Shown here: positions 23,507 to 31,697 of the stretch, in pieces
Position numbering within the stretch: the stretch's first letter is position 1
How the letters are laid out: each line of letters begins with the position of its first letter
NCBI GenBank assembly: GCA_003151595.1
Contig: PLXW01000057.1
Location: 51,454 to 87,800, forward strand
DNA from: Myxococcales bacterium
GTDB lineage: Bacteria; Myxococcota; Polyangia; Polyangiales; Polyangiaceae
Direction of reading: 5' to 3'
Length of the DNA stretch: 36,347 bases
Program-made: the position numbers and the translations under genes
The notes under the pieces: generated by a model
What the model saw: the letters and a program-made list of their open reading frames with translations, nothing else
Database searches by the model: none
Told to the model about the DNA's origin: nothing

Positions 23507-25447
23507 GTGAGCGAACGACGCAATCCCCCCGGCGTCGCCCAAGGCGTGGGCGTGGCCGAAGCCCTGGAAGAATCGGAGGCGCGCTACCGCACGCTCTTCG
23601 AGCAGTCGCCCATCGGCGTCTTCACGTTCGATCGCATGCAACGCCTCACGGACTGCAACCTGGCGCTCGTGCGCCTCCTGAAGTCGTCGTACGAAAAGCT
23701 CATCGGCCTCGACCTGCGTCTGCTCGACGACGCGCGCGTGGGGCCGGCGATGGAGAAGGTTCTCGAAGGGGAGCCGCTGTACTTCGAAGGGTCGTACAGC
23801 GCGCAGCTGAGCGACGCCAAGATCTACATGGCGACGTGGCTCACGCCGCTCCGCGACTCCGACGGCGAGGTCACCGGCGGGCTGGGGCTGGTCGAAGACG
23901 TGACGGCGCGCCGTCGTGCGCAGGACGCGCTGGCGCGAAGCGAAGCGAACTTCCGCGCGCTCATCGAGAACGCGCCCGACGCGATCGGCGTCGTCCGCGC
24001 CACCGGCCCGCACATCTACGTGAATCGGCGGCTCGCGCAGCTCCTCGGCTACGAGCGCGAGGATCTCCTCACCGTGCGCCCCACCGACTTGATGGACGAC
24101 ACGAACAAGGCGCAGTTCGCCGAACGGAACCGGCGTCGCGAGCGCGGCGAGACGTTGCCGTCCGCCGAGTATCGCCTGCGGCACCGCGACGGCCGGGTCC
24201 TCAGCGTCGAGACGACCACGATGAAGGTCCAGTTCGACGGCGGCCCCGCCGTCCTGGCCATGATTCGCGATCTCACCGATCGAAAGCGAATGCAGGCGCA
24301 GCTTCTGCTCAGCGATCGCCTGGCGTCGGTGGGCGTGCTCGCGGCGGGGATCGCGCACGAGATCAACAACCCGCTGGCCTTCGTCATGGCGAACCTCGAC
24401 GTGCTCGCGCGAAAGTCGCTCCCCGAGATGCTCGTCCTGGCGCGCGACGACGACGAACGAGGGCGGATCGCGCGCGCCGCGGAGATGATCGAGCAGTCCC
24501 GCGACGGCGCCGATCGAATGCGGCGCATCGTGCGCGACGTGAAGACGTTCGCCCGCGGCGACGACGAGACGCGCGAGCCGGTCGACGTGCAGTCTTCGCT
24601 CGACGCGGCGTTGCAGCTGGTGTCGCACGAGCTGAGGCGCCGCGCGCGCGTGGTGCGCGACTTCGCGCCGGTGCCGAAGGTGGAAGCGAACGAGTCGCGC
24701 CTGGGGCAGGTGTTCCTCAACTTGCTGGTCAACGCGCTTCAAGCGCTTCCGGAGCACGGCGAGCACGAGGTGCGCGTCCGCATCTCCGCGCCGACCGAGG
24801 CCGCGGTGCTGGTCGAAGTGATCGACACGGGCGAGGGGATCCCGGCCGACGTCCTGTCGCGCGTGTTCGATCCGTTCTTCACGACCAAGCCCATCGGCGT
24901 GGGGACCGGCCTCGGGCTGTTCGTCTGTCAGGGGATCGTGGCGTCGGTCGGCGGCGCGCTGTCGATCGCCAGCGAAGTGGGGAAGGGGACGACCGTCAGC
25001 GTGAGCCTCCCGGCGATCACCACGCCGAGCGATCGCGCGCCGTCGGGCCCGCCGTCGTCGATGAGCGCCGCGCCGAAGCGTCCGCGCGTTCTGGTGGTCG
25101 ACGACGAGCCGTCGCTGGGGCGCGCGCTGGCGGCTGCGCTGAGCGAGGACCACGACGTGAAGTTCGTGACGAGCGGGCAGGCGGCGATCGATCTCCTCGC
25201 CACCGACGACGACTTCGACGTCATCCTCTGCGACCTCATGATGCCGGACGTGAGCGGCATGGACGTCTGGACGCGCGTGCGCCGCGAGCGCGCCGACCTT
25301 GGCGATCGCTTCGTCTTCGTCACCGGCGGCGCGTTCACCGCCGAGACGTCGGCCTTCCTCGAAACCGGCAAGACCTTCCTCGACAAGCCGTTCGACATGC
25401 CGAAGCTGCGCGCGCTCCTTCGCCAGCGCGCCAAGCGTCCTCGCTGA
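23507..25447 (+). CDS. PAS-PAS hybrid sensor histidine kinase with C-terminal receiver
   Basis: This soluble 646-residue two-component protein has no membrane span or signal. The order is PAS 1 (about 18-130), PAS 2 (about 138-262), and HisKA with the H-box AGIAHEINNPLAF (phospho-His284). HATPase follows, with N-box FLNLLVNALQAL, G1 DTGEGIPADV, F-box FDPFFTTKPIG and G2 GTGLGLFVCQ. A Ser/Pro linker leads to a receiver domain with VVDDEPSLG, phospho-acceptor Asp576 in CDLMMPDVSG, and conserved Lys in DKPFDMP. It can phosphorylate itself and relay within the molecule. The GTG at 23507 has GGGAG four to five bases upstream; a TTG at 23483 is the upstream alternative. No output regulator is adjacent. 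PilZ genes lie about 800 bases downstream but no diguanylate cyclase does, so the target is unknown. Confidence 0.93.
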   Translation: MSERRNPPGVAQGVGVAEALEESEARYRTLFEQSPIGVFTFDRMQRLTDCNLALVRLLKSSYEKLIGLDLRLLDDARVGPAMEKVLEGEPLYFEGSYSAQLSDAKIYMATWLTPLRDSDGEVTGGLGLVEDVTARRRAQDALARSEANFRALIENAPDAIGVVRATGPHIYVNRRLAQLLGYEREDLLTVRPTDLMDDTNKAQFAERNRRRERGETLPSAEYRLRHRDGRVLSVETTTMKVQFDGGPAVLAMIRDLTDRKRMQAQLLLSDRLASVGVLAAGIAHEINNPLAFVMANLDVLARKSLPEMLVLARDDDERGRIARAAEMIEQSRDGADRMRRIVRDVKTFARGDDETREPVDVQSSLDAALQLVSHELRRRARVVRDFAPVPKVEANESRLGQVFLNLLVNALQALPEHGEHEVRVRISAPTEAAVLVEVIDTGEGIPADVLSRVFDPFFTTKPIGVGTGLGLFVCQGIVASVGGALSIASEVGKGTTVSVSLPAITTPSDRAPSGPPSSMSAAPKRPRVLVVDDEPSLGRALAAALSEDHDVKFVTSGQAAIDLLATDDDFDVILCDLMMPDVSGMDVWTRVRRERADLGDRFVFVTGGAFTAETSAFLETGKTFLDKPFDMPKLRALLRQRAKRPR

Positions 25448-25456
25448 CGCGCGCCT

Positions 25457-26005
25457 CTACCAGCGCTTGTGACCGCGCGACGCCGTGAAGCGCGCCGGCG
25501 CGTGGCGGCTCGCGTCGTTCAAGGCGTCGAGCGTGCGCGCGCTCAGCGCATCGATCTCGGCGCGCACCGTGGTCGTCACCCGGTCGTCGCGCAGCTGGGC
25601 CGGCGCCGCGTCGCCGTGCGCACCGTTCACGTCGGGCTCGCGAACATCGGCGTTCGACCCGCCGAACGCGGCGCGCGCGATGGCGATGACGCACACCAGC
25701 GCGCTGACCCCGACGACGCCTTTGACGAGTCGTGCGAGCCGCGCGCGTCGCTGATCGAGCGCCGGGTCGAACGGAGGGGCGAGCAACGTGGGCGGGCCCA
25801 GCGTCGCGTCCATCTTCGGGATCGAGAGCTCTCCCACCGACGGCGCCGCGGCCGGCTGCGGCGCGAACACCGCCGGCGCGTCGATGGGCGAAGGCGTCAC
25901 GTACATCGGAGGAGGAGGCGGTACGAACGCCGGGGGCGGCGCGATCGCCGGAGCGGTGGAGTTTTGCAGTGGAGCGAGGAAAGGATTCGGACTCATCGAC
26001 GCCAT
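25457..26005 (-). CDS. Pro-rich single-span membrane protein
   Basis: The 182-residue product has a Pro-rich cytoplasmic N-terminus (residues 10-80, with runs of Pro such as FVPPPPPMYVTP). A basic stretch QRRARLARLVKG follows, then one membrane span (VVGVSALVCVIAIARAAFG, about 111-130), then a soluble, likely periplasmic helical C-terminus. I know no family; similar Pro-rich anchored proteins flank signalling genes in myxobacteria. The ATG at 26005 has GAGGG upstream and begins MASMSPNPF; the frame extends to 26140 but the extra part is basic and not conserved in look. It ends ten bases from the convergent kinase gene, with no room for a separate terminator. Confidence 0.6.
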   Translation of the reverse strand: MASMSPNPFLAPLQNSTAPAIAPPPAFVPPPPPMYVTPSPIDAPAVFAPQPAAAPSVGELSIPKMDATLGPPTLLAPPFDPALDQRRARLARLVKGVVGVSALVCVIAIARAAFGGSNADVREPDVNGAHGDAAPAQLRDDRVTTTVRAEIDALSARTLDALNDASRHAPARFTASRGHKRW

Positions 26006-26217
26006 GTTGACCCTCGCTTCAGCAAGCGACGCGCCATCGTCCCTTCCACGAGAAACTCGCGCGCCGACGCGCACCATCGCGCGCTTCGTGGACCATTTCG
26101 CGAGGCGCGGGGTGGATCGCCGCACCGCCGTGCGCTCCACCGCGTTGCACGAACACGGTGAAATTAGGCCATCGCGCGACGCACTCCATACGATGGCCGT
26201 ACGGAGGTCCGCTCATC

Positions 26218-26637
26218 ATGTCGATCCTGGTCCACTCGAGTCAGAGACGCGCAATCCGCCGCGCCGTTCGCGTCGACTGTCAGGTCGTACGCGAGCGCGA
26301 TTTCAAGCTGCTGGGCGACTGGGCGCTCGATCTCTCCTCCGACGGGATGCTGATCGTCACGCGCGACGTCGTCCTCACGGGCGAGGAGGTCATCGTGAGC
26401 TTCCCCATCCCGCACACGCGCATCATCGTCGACGCCGAGGCCACCGTGGCCCGCGTCGTCCACGGGAGGCGCCCCACCGATCGCCATCGCCGCGCGCTCG
26501 GCATCTCGTTCGACTCGCTCGAGCCCGAGTACCGCCGCCTGCTGCGCGCGCACCTCCGCAACATCCCGCCGCCGCTCCCGTCGCGCGCGCCGCGCGTCGA
26601 TTACGCGAGCTCCATTCACCTCGCCGCGCTCACCTGA
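26218..26637 (+). CDS. PilZ-domain protein (c-di-GMP binding), copy 1
   Basis: The 139-residue product is a single PilZ domain. It has the Arg-rich N-terminal loop RRAIRRAVRVDC (RxxxR motif), then the DLSSDGM motif (D-x-S-x-x-G), then beta strands GEEVIVSFPIP and a core with IIVDAEATVARVVHGRR, and the C-terminal helix. Stand-alone PilZ domains bind cyclic di-GMP and pass the signal to protein partners, often for motility or exopolysaccharide. ATG at 26218 follows GGAGG by about ten bases. It is followed by a paralogue after 13 bases, whose Shine-Dalgarno overlaps the TGA of this gene, so the pair is one transcript. Confidence 0.85.
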   Translation: MSILVHSSQRRAIRRAVRVDCQVVRERDFKLLGDWALDLSSDGMLIVTRDVVLTGEEVIVSFPIPHTRIIVDAEATVARVVHGRRPTDRHRRALGISFDSLEPEYRRLLRAHLRNIPPPLPSRAPRVDYASSIHLAALT

Positions 26638-26650
26638 GGAGGCATTGCCC

Positions 26651-27091
26651 ATGCTCCACACGCCGTCCTTTCTCGCGCACGCCAACGACCGTCGTGAAAT
26701 CCGCCGCCGCGTCTCGCTCTCGTGCCGCGTCGTTCGCGAGAGCGACTTCCGGCTGATCGGAACGCACGCGATGGACCTCTCGCCCGACGGCATGCTCGTC
26801 ATGGCCATCCGCGACGCCGAGCCGGGCGACTCGCTCATCGTGAGCTTCAAGGCGACCGAGCTCGGGATCTGGTTCGACGCCGAAGCGACCGTGGCGCGCG
26901 TCATTCGCGGGCGTCGCCCGAAGGATCGCGGGCGGTGCGTCGGCCTCTCCTTCACCCGCTTCGATCCCGTCTCGCGGCTGCTCCTCCGCGGCCACCTTCG
27001 CCGCACCGCGCCGCCGCTGCCGCAGCGCCCGCCGCGCGACTCCCGGATCGACTACGCCGCGACCATCAAGCGCATCATGCTGGGAGCGTAG
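26651..27091 (+). CDS. PilZ-domain protein (c-di-GMP binding), copy 2
   Basis: The 146-residue paralogue shares the PilZ layout with its neighbour: DRREIRRRVSLSC (Arg motif), DLSPDGMLV (D-x-S-x-x-G), DSLIVSFKATELG, FDAEATVARVIRGRRP and the final RLLLRGHLRR helix. Both proteins end in a Pro/Arg turn and a DYA.SI/TI motif. The core identity is clear but not recent. ATG at 26651 is eight bases after a GAGGAGG that overlaps the previous stop; an upstream TTG at 26645 is unlikely. Tandem diverged PilZ pairs may form heterodimers or have different affinities; this is inference. Confidence 0.83.
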   Translation: MLHTPSFLAHANDRREIRRRVSLSCRVVRESDFRLIGTHAMDLSPDGMLVMAIRDAEPGDSLIVSFKATELGIWFDAEATVARVIRGRRPKDRGRCVGLSFTRFDPVSRLLLRGHLRRTAPPLPQRPPRDSRIDYAATIKRIMLGA

Positions 27092-27141
27092 GGGCCGGTC
27101 TCGCCACAACAGTCCTCGTGGTGGATCGCGCGTTATCCTTT

Positions 27142-27207
27142 TATTCAGGCACTTTGGCCATTTCCGCACCGGTAGCGGGATTCCGCCCACGAACGCACGC
27201 CTGAATA
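27142..27207. promoter_or_regulatory. Widely spaced perfect 9-bp inverted repeat upstream of a lipoprotein gene
   Basis: TATTCAGGC at 27142-27150 and GCCTGAATA at 27199-27207 are exact reverse complements, 48 bases apart, in the 148-base gap before the lipoprotein start at 27240. The gap is AT-richer than its surroundings (TTATCCTTTTATTCAGG) and probably holds the promoter. Two distant half-sites could allow looping or dimer binding. The match is suggestive only. Confidence 0.3.
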
Positions 27208-27239
27208 CATTGGTCCGAGTTTTGTAACAGCGGTTCGAC

Positions 27240-28655
27240 ATGCACCGCGTTGGGCTCATCGCCGCTTCGATCGCCGCCAGCTTTTTCGGAATCGCCGTCT
27301 GCATGGGAGGGTGCGCCGGGGTCGATGCCCTGGGCACTCCGCTCGACAACGCGAAGATCGACGCCGGCGGCTCGTCGCAGACCGCGAGCAACGGCGGCGA
27401 CGACACGAACTGCACGCCCATCGGAGCGGCTCCGTACACGCCGCCGACGGCCTCGCAGATCGCGGCGCTCCCGAGCTGTTGCACCACCGGCGCCGCGCAC
27501 TGCGTCCCCAGCGCCGAGCTCCCGCCGGGCACGAGCGTCAGCGCGCTGGCCACGTGCACGGGCGGCGCGTGCGTCCCCGATTCGCTCATCACGTCGGGCG
27601 GCGCGGCCCCTCCGTCGTGCAAGTCGCTGAACGGCGCGGCCGGCGTCTGTCTGAGCCTGTGCGTTCCGCAGGTCGCGCAGTACTCGACGCTCCTCCCGCA
27701 GGACATCTGCCAGGCTGACGAGCGCTGCGCGCCGTGCATCTCGCCGCTCGACGGCTCGGACACCGGCGCGTGCGAGATCGGCAAGAGCACCGCGCCCAGC
27801 GGCGGCGGCACGACGTGCGCGCCCACGAGCGGCGGCGACGACACGTCGAACAACCCCGCGCCCGCTCCGGTCGACGCCGGCCCCCCGGTCTGCCCGCACG
27901 TCGGCGCGCCCGTGCTCGATCCCTCTTCGCTCCCGGCGTGCGATCCGAACGGCGGCGCGCACTGCCTCTCGACGTCGCTCGTCCCCGCGGCCGAAGCCTC
28001 GCAGCTCGCGACGTGCCCCACGGGCCTGTGCGTTCCGGACTCGTTCATCGAGTCGGGCGGTCAGTTCATTCCGAAGACGTGCACGTCGATCCTCGGCGCC
28101 GAGGGGCGCTGCCTCGACGAGATGATCCCGCAGGTCGCCGCCGAGCTAAGCGAGATCCCGGTCGACGTTTGCCAGAGCTTCGAGCGCTGCGTCCCTTGCT
28201 TCGACCCGACGACGGGCACGAGCACCGGCGCGTGCAAGCTCTCGTGCGACCCCGGCCCGACCAAGCCCCCGGTGAAGGTGCAGACGTGCTGCAGCGAGAA
28301 GGGGACCGACGTGGGCGAGTGCTTGCCGACGTCGGCCATTCCCAAGGCCGAGCAGAGCAACTTGAACCAGGACACGTGCACCGCGGCCGCGACGCTCTGC
28401 GTGCCGAAGGAGATGACGTCGCCGACGTTCAAGCCCACGACGTGCACCGCGCAAGGGCTCCTCGGAATCCTGAGCGGCCAGTCGTACACCGGCGTGTGCC
28501 TCAGCAAGTGCCTGAACTTCGGGTTCGGCTCGGGGCTCGAGATCGCGCAGGGGAACTGCGACGACGTGCACGAGTGCGCGCCGTGCACCAACCCGCTCAG
28601 CAATGCGCCCACGGGCGCCCCCGGTTGCCCGAACACGCCCGACGGCGGCCTGTGA
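27240..28655 (+). CDS. Cys-rich lipoprotein with three internal repeats
   Basis: The 471-residue product has a signal segment (GLIAASIAASFFGIAV) and a probable lipidation Cys25 (GGC), with an alternative at Cys21. Three repeats of about 100 residues follow (roughly 80-180, 230-340, 350-465). Each has the order CCxxGxAHC, LATCxxGxCVPDSxIxSGG, CxSxxGxxGxCL, PQVAxxxxxLPxDxCxxxERCxPC, P..G..TGAC. The third is more diverged. Repeats are separated by Pro/Gly/Asp-rich linkers. It would be exported, anchored to a membrane and disulfide-bonded. No catalytic motif is seen. The ATG at 27240 is preceded by a poor Shine-Dalgarno. It lies upstream of the FadL-type gene in the same direction, 86 bases apart. 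Confidence 0.75.
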   Translation: MHRVGLIAASIAASFFGIAVCMGGCAGVDALGTPLDNAKIDAGGSSQTASNGGDDTNCTPIGAAPYTPPTASQIAALPSCCTTGAAHCVPSAELPPGTSVSALATCTGGACVPDSLITSGGAAPPSCKSLNGAAGVCLSLCVPQVAQYSTLLPQDICQADERCAPCISPLDGSDTGACEIGKSTAPSGGGTTCAPTSGGDDTSNNPAPAPVDAGPPVCPHVGAPVLDPSSLPACDPNGGAHCLSTSLVPAAEASQLATCPTGLCVPDSFIESGGQFIPKTCTSILGAEGRCLDEMIPQVAAELSEIPVDVCQSFERCVPCFDPTTGTSTGACKLSCDPGPTKPPVKVQTCCSEKGTDVGECLPTSAIPKAEQSNLNQDTCTAAATLCVPKEMTSPTFKPTTCTAQGLLGILSGQSYTGVCLSKCLNFGFGSGLEIAQGNCDDVHECAPCTNPLSNAPTGAPGCPNTPDGGL

Positions 28656-28741
28656 CCTGAGGCCTCTCTCGGACGTGCCCGCGACAAAGTCGTGGTCCAC
28701 GCGCCGCTCACCGTAGACTTGCCCGCAACTCGCGAGGGTTC

Positions 28742-30508
28742 ATGAGACGCATCGGGCCGTTCATTGCGGTCGCACTTTGTTCGTCGATCGCGCACGCGGG
28801 CGGCTTCGAGACGCCCGACAACGGCACCGAAGCCCTCGGCCGCGGCGGCGCGTTCACGGCGAAGGCGAGCGACGCGACGGCGCTCACGTACAACATCGCG
28901 GGGCTCGCCGGGCAGCGCGGCACGCACGTGCTCTTCGACGGGAAAATCTCGATCAACAACTACTCGTTCACGCGCGACGGCACGTACCTCCCGCAGGTGC
29001 CGACCGCGACGCAGCCGTGGGGAAACTCGTTCTTCCCGACGGTGAGCAACCAGGGGCCGCCGTTCTTCGCGCCGTTCCTCGGCATCACCAGCGACTTCGG
29101 TTATTTCGATCGGCTCACGTTCGCGGTCGGCGCGTTCGGCCCCTCGGGGGTCGGCAATCCGACGTTTCCGCTGGGCGTCGCCGGCGCGCCGAGCCCGTCG
29201 CGGTACGACGTCATCCAGGCCACGTCGACCATCATCCTGCCGACGGTCGCGGCCGCGTATCGCCTGACCGACTGGCTCGACGTGGGGCTCGCGGGTCACT
29301 ACGTCATCGGGAAGTTCGATCTGATTAACGTCTCGTACGTCGACCTCGGCTGCCCGAACAACGAAGCGGTCACGTGCGACACCACCAATCACCTCGTGAT
29401 GAGCGGCTCGACGTTCACCGCGTCGGGCGGGGCGATGCTCCATCCCGCTCCGTGGGCCGACATCGGGCTCAACGTGCGCGGGCCGATCAGCATCACGGCG
29501 TCGGGGCAGACGACGTCGACGACCTACGCCGGAAACGTGAGCAGCGGCGCGGCCACGTTCGCCACCTCGCTCCCGCCGCAGATCCGGCTCGGCGCGCGCG
29601 CGAAGTTCATGGACGGGAACTTCGAGCAGGGGGACATTGAGCTCGACGGCGTCTACGAGCCGTGGAGCTCGACGGGGCTCGGGCCGGTCGTGAACATCCC
29701 GGCGATCTCCGGGTTCACGAACGTGAACACCGTCGTCCTTCACAGGTTCCTCGACGTCTACAGCCTGCGCTTTGGCGGCGCGTTCAACGTCCGCACGACG
29801 CCCGACAGCATCCTCACGCTGCGCGCCGGCGGGTACTACGAGTCGGCGTCGACGGCGCCGGCCGACACGCGCGTCGACTTCAACACGATGGAGAAGTTCG
29901 CCGGGACGGTCGGCGCCGGGTTTCAGTACCGGGGCATCGGGTTGAACGTGGCGTACGCGGGGATCTTCTCGCCCGAGCGCGTGGTGACCGACGGCGAGCT
30001 CCGTCCGATCAATCCGGCGCAAGGGGGGCAGCCGATCGACGCGAAGGGGAACCCGTTCCCGGTGGTGAACAACGGCCAGTACAACGGGTTCATTCACATG
30101 ATCTCGTTCGGGCTGCGCGTCGAGATCGAGACGATCCTCGGCACGAAGCGATCGAAGCGATGGACGCCGCAGGGGACTCTGCCGTTCGAAGAGATCGGTC
30201 ACGCGTCGCCGGAGGCGCCGAAGGAAGAGGCGAAGCCGGAAGCGCCGAGCGAGGAGCCGAAGCCCGAGCCCAAGCCGGTCGAAGCCGCCAAGCCCGCCCC
30301 CAAGACTGCGCCCGCGCCTGCGCCGACGAAGCCGGCAAAGAAGGGCGCGAAGCCGGTGGTCACGCCGCCGCCGCCTCCAACCCCTGCTCCCGCTCCGCCC
30401 CCTCCGCCGGTCGTGACCCCTCCGCCCGATTCGAAGGGGCCGCCGGCGAAGCCGACGATGACCGACGAACAGAAAGAGCGGCAGCTCGAAGACCCGTTCG
30501 CGAAGTGA
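28742..30508 (+). CDS. FadL/OMPP1/TodX-type outer membrane channel with Pro/Lys-rich tail
   Basis: The 588-residue product has a signal peptide (cleavage after AHA, residue about 20). The hatch region with GGFETPDNGTEALGRGGAF and ASDATALTYNIAGLAG is characteristic of FadL-type hydrophobic-compound transporters. Repeated amphipathic beta strands to about residue 468 form the barrel. The last 120 residues are unusual: Glu/Lys/Ala/Pro repeats (EAPKEEAKPEAPSEEPKPE-like) and Pro runs (TPPPPPTPAPAPPPPP), ending QKERQLEDPFAK. FadL proteins normally end at the last strand. The tail resembles TonB- or peptidoglycan-spanning linkers, so it may anchor the channel in the periplasm or bind a partner. The ATG at 28742 is in-frame with the signal peptide and is the natural start. 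Confidence 0.88.
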   Translation: MRRIGPFIAVALCSSIAHAGGFETPDNGTEALGRGGAFTAKASDATALTYNIAGLAGQRGTHVLFDGKISINNYSFTRDGTYLPQVPTATQPWGNSFFPTVSNQGPPFFAPFLGITSDFGYFDRLTFAVGAFGPSGVGNPTFPLGVAGAPSPSRYDVIQATSTIILPTVAAAYRLTDWLDVGLAGHYVIGKFDLINVSYVDLGCPNNEAVTCDTTNHLVMSGSTFTASGGAMLHPAPWADIGLNVRGPISITASGQTTSTTYAGNVSSGAATFATSLPPQIRLGARAKFMDGNFEQGDIELDGVYEPWSSTGLGPVVNIPAISGFTNVNTVVLHRFLDVYSLRFGGAFNVRTTPDSILTLRAGGYYESASTAPADTRVDFNTMEKFAGTVGAGFQYRGIGLNVAYAGIFSPERVVTDGELRPINPAQGGQPIDAKGNPFPVVNNGQYNGFIHMISFGLRVEIETILGTKRSKRWTPQGTLPFEEIGHASPEAPKEEAKPEAPSEEPKPEPKPVEAAKPAPKTAPAPAPTKPAKKGAKPVVTPPPPPTPAPAPPPPPVVTPPPDSKGPPAKPTMTDEQKERQLEDPFAK

Positions 30509-30572
30509 GGCGGACTCGTCGCGGCTTTCGAGGCGCGAATTCGGAGCGCGAAACTGTGCACGCGGGCAGGGC

Positions 30573-31682
30573 GTGCGGCACGCTGACCCGGTGCGCGTCG
30601 TTCTCTCGTCGGTGGTGATCGCGGGCCTGGCAGGTTGCTCGCGCCAACCCCCCGCGCCCGATCCCTCGCTCCCGCGTGAGGCCGCGTCGACGGTGAGCCC
30701 CGTCAGTCGCGCCGAGGCCGCGCCGAGCGACGCCGGCGACACGACCCTCGCCGTGGTCGACGCCGGAGACGAGCGCGATCGCGATCCCATGGCGACGCAC
30801 GTGATGACGCAGCCCGAGCTTCTCAAGCTCGTACCGATGCCGGCGGCGACGAGCGACAAGGCCGCGGCCCATCGCGACCAGCTCCTCTCGTTCCTCATCG
30901 CCCCCGCGCCCGGCCACTTCAACCAGGGGAACGTCGCTCTCGCGCACCACACGATCTCGCGCGCCGCGTGCCTCGCCGGTCTTCACGACGTCGTCCTCCA
31001 GACCGACGAGCAGCGCGCGATCTGCAACGGCGCCGAGAACATGGTCCCGATCTATTCGAACGGCGACCCGCACTCGGCCAAGACGTGCATCGACATCTTC
31101 GAGTTCCCGAACCAGCCGTGCGAGCTGCCGTTCGTGTGGGGGACGCCGAACGAAGCGGAGACGACGTGCGAGCTCCAGGGCAAGCGTCTGTGCTCGCAGT
31201 CGGAGTGGAACCTCGCCTGCAGCGCCGACCCGGCAGGGAAAGAGAAGTGGCCGTACGCCTACGGCGACAAGCTGGACCTCACGCTCTGCAACACGAACGT
31301 GCCGCATCAGGCGGGGCCGGACGGCAAGGCGTGGCGATGCAGCGCGCACGACGCGAAGTCGGCGTGGGCCTCGTGCTCGACCGACACCGAGCCGGTGGGC
31401 GCGTTCCCGAAATGCAAATCACGCCTCGGCGTGTTCGACCAGCACGGCAACGTGGCCGAGGAGATGACGCGCGCGGAGGAAGGCGTCATCCTCACGCAGC
31501 TCAAAGGGAGCGCGTTCTTCTACGTCGACGTCGCGCGCGAGCCTGGGAAAGCGGCGCTGCATCCGGAGCGCGAGTCGTACGTCGACACGTGCAACTACGA
31601 CCCGCGGTGGCACGTGGAGGAGCTGAAGAAGTCGCTCCACATCAACTACCACCTCGGATTTCGCTGCTGCAAAGGGCTGTAG
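30573..31682 (+). CDS. FGE-sulfatase (SUMF1)-like lipoprotein, probably non-catalytic
   Basis: The 369-residue product has a lipoprotein signal (VVLSSVVIAGLAGC, Cys22). A Ser/Asp-Ala-rich linker follows, then a formylglycine-generating enzyme fold: FEFPNQPCELPFVWGTPNEA, GKRLCSQSEWNLAC, YAYGD..LCNTN, FDQHGNVAEE and the C-terminal HLGFRCCKGL. Bacterial FGE proteins carry a Cys pair in a SYxCHxSYCNRYR-type loop. Here the equivalent region reads ESYVDTCNYDPRW with only one Cys, so the oxidase chemistry is probably absent. Many myxobacterial SUMF1-fold lipoproteins are binding or scaffold proteins. Several extra Cys residues suggest disulfides. GTG at 30573 gives the complete signal peptide; GTG at 30591 would shorten it. 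It is convergent with the ParB-like gene, 15 bases apart. Confidence 0.78.
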   Translation: MRHADPVRVVLSSVVIAGLAGCSRQPPAPDPSLPREAASTVSPVSRAEAAPSDAGDTTLAVVDAGDERDRDPMATHVMTQPELLKLVPMPAATSDKAAAHRDQLLSFLIAPAPGHFNQGNVALAHHTISRAACLAGLHDVVLQTDEQRAICNGAENMVPIYSNGDPHSAKTCIDIFEFPNQPCELPFVWGTPNEAETTCELQGKRLCSQSEWNLACSADPAGKEKWPYAYGDKLDLTLCNTNVPHQAGPDGKAWRCSAHDAKSAWASCSTDTEPVGAFPKCKSRLGVFDQHGNVAEEMTRAEEGVILTQLKGSAFFYVDVAREPGKAALHPERESYVDTCNYDPRWHVEELKKSLHINYHLGFRCCKGL

Positions 31683-31697
31683 CGATCGCCCTCGGCT

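Noticed and set aside
28061..30952. A 963-codon minus-strand open frame across the FadL and lipoprotein genes
   Set aside because: It spans parts of three separate supported plus-strand genes and has an Arg-rich composition with no recognisable domain.
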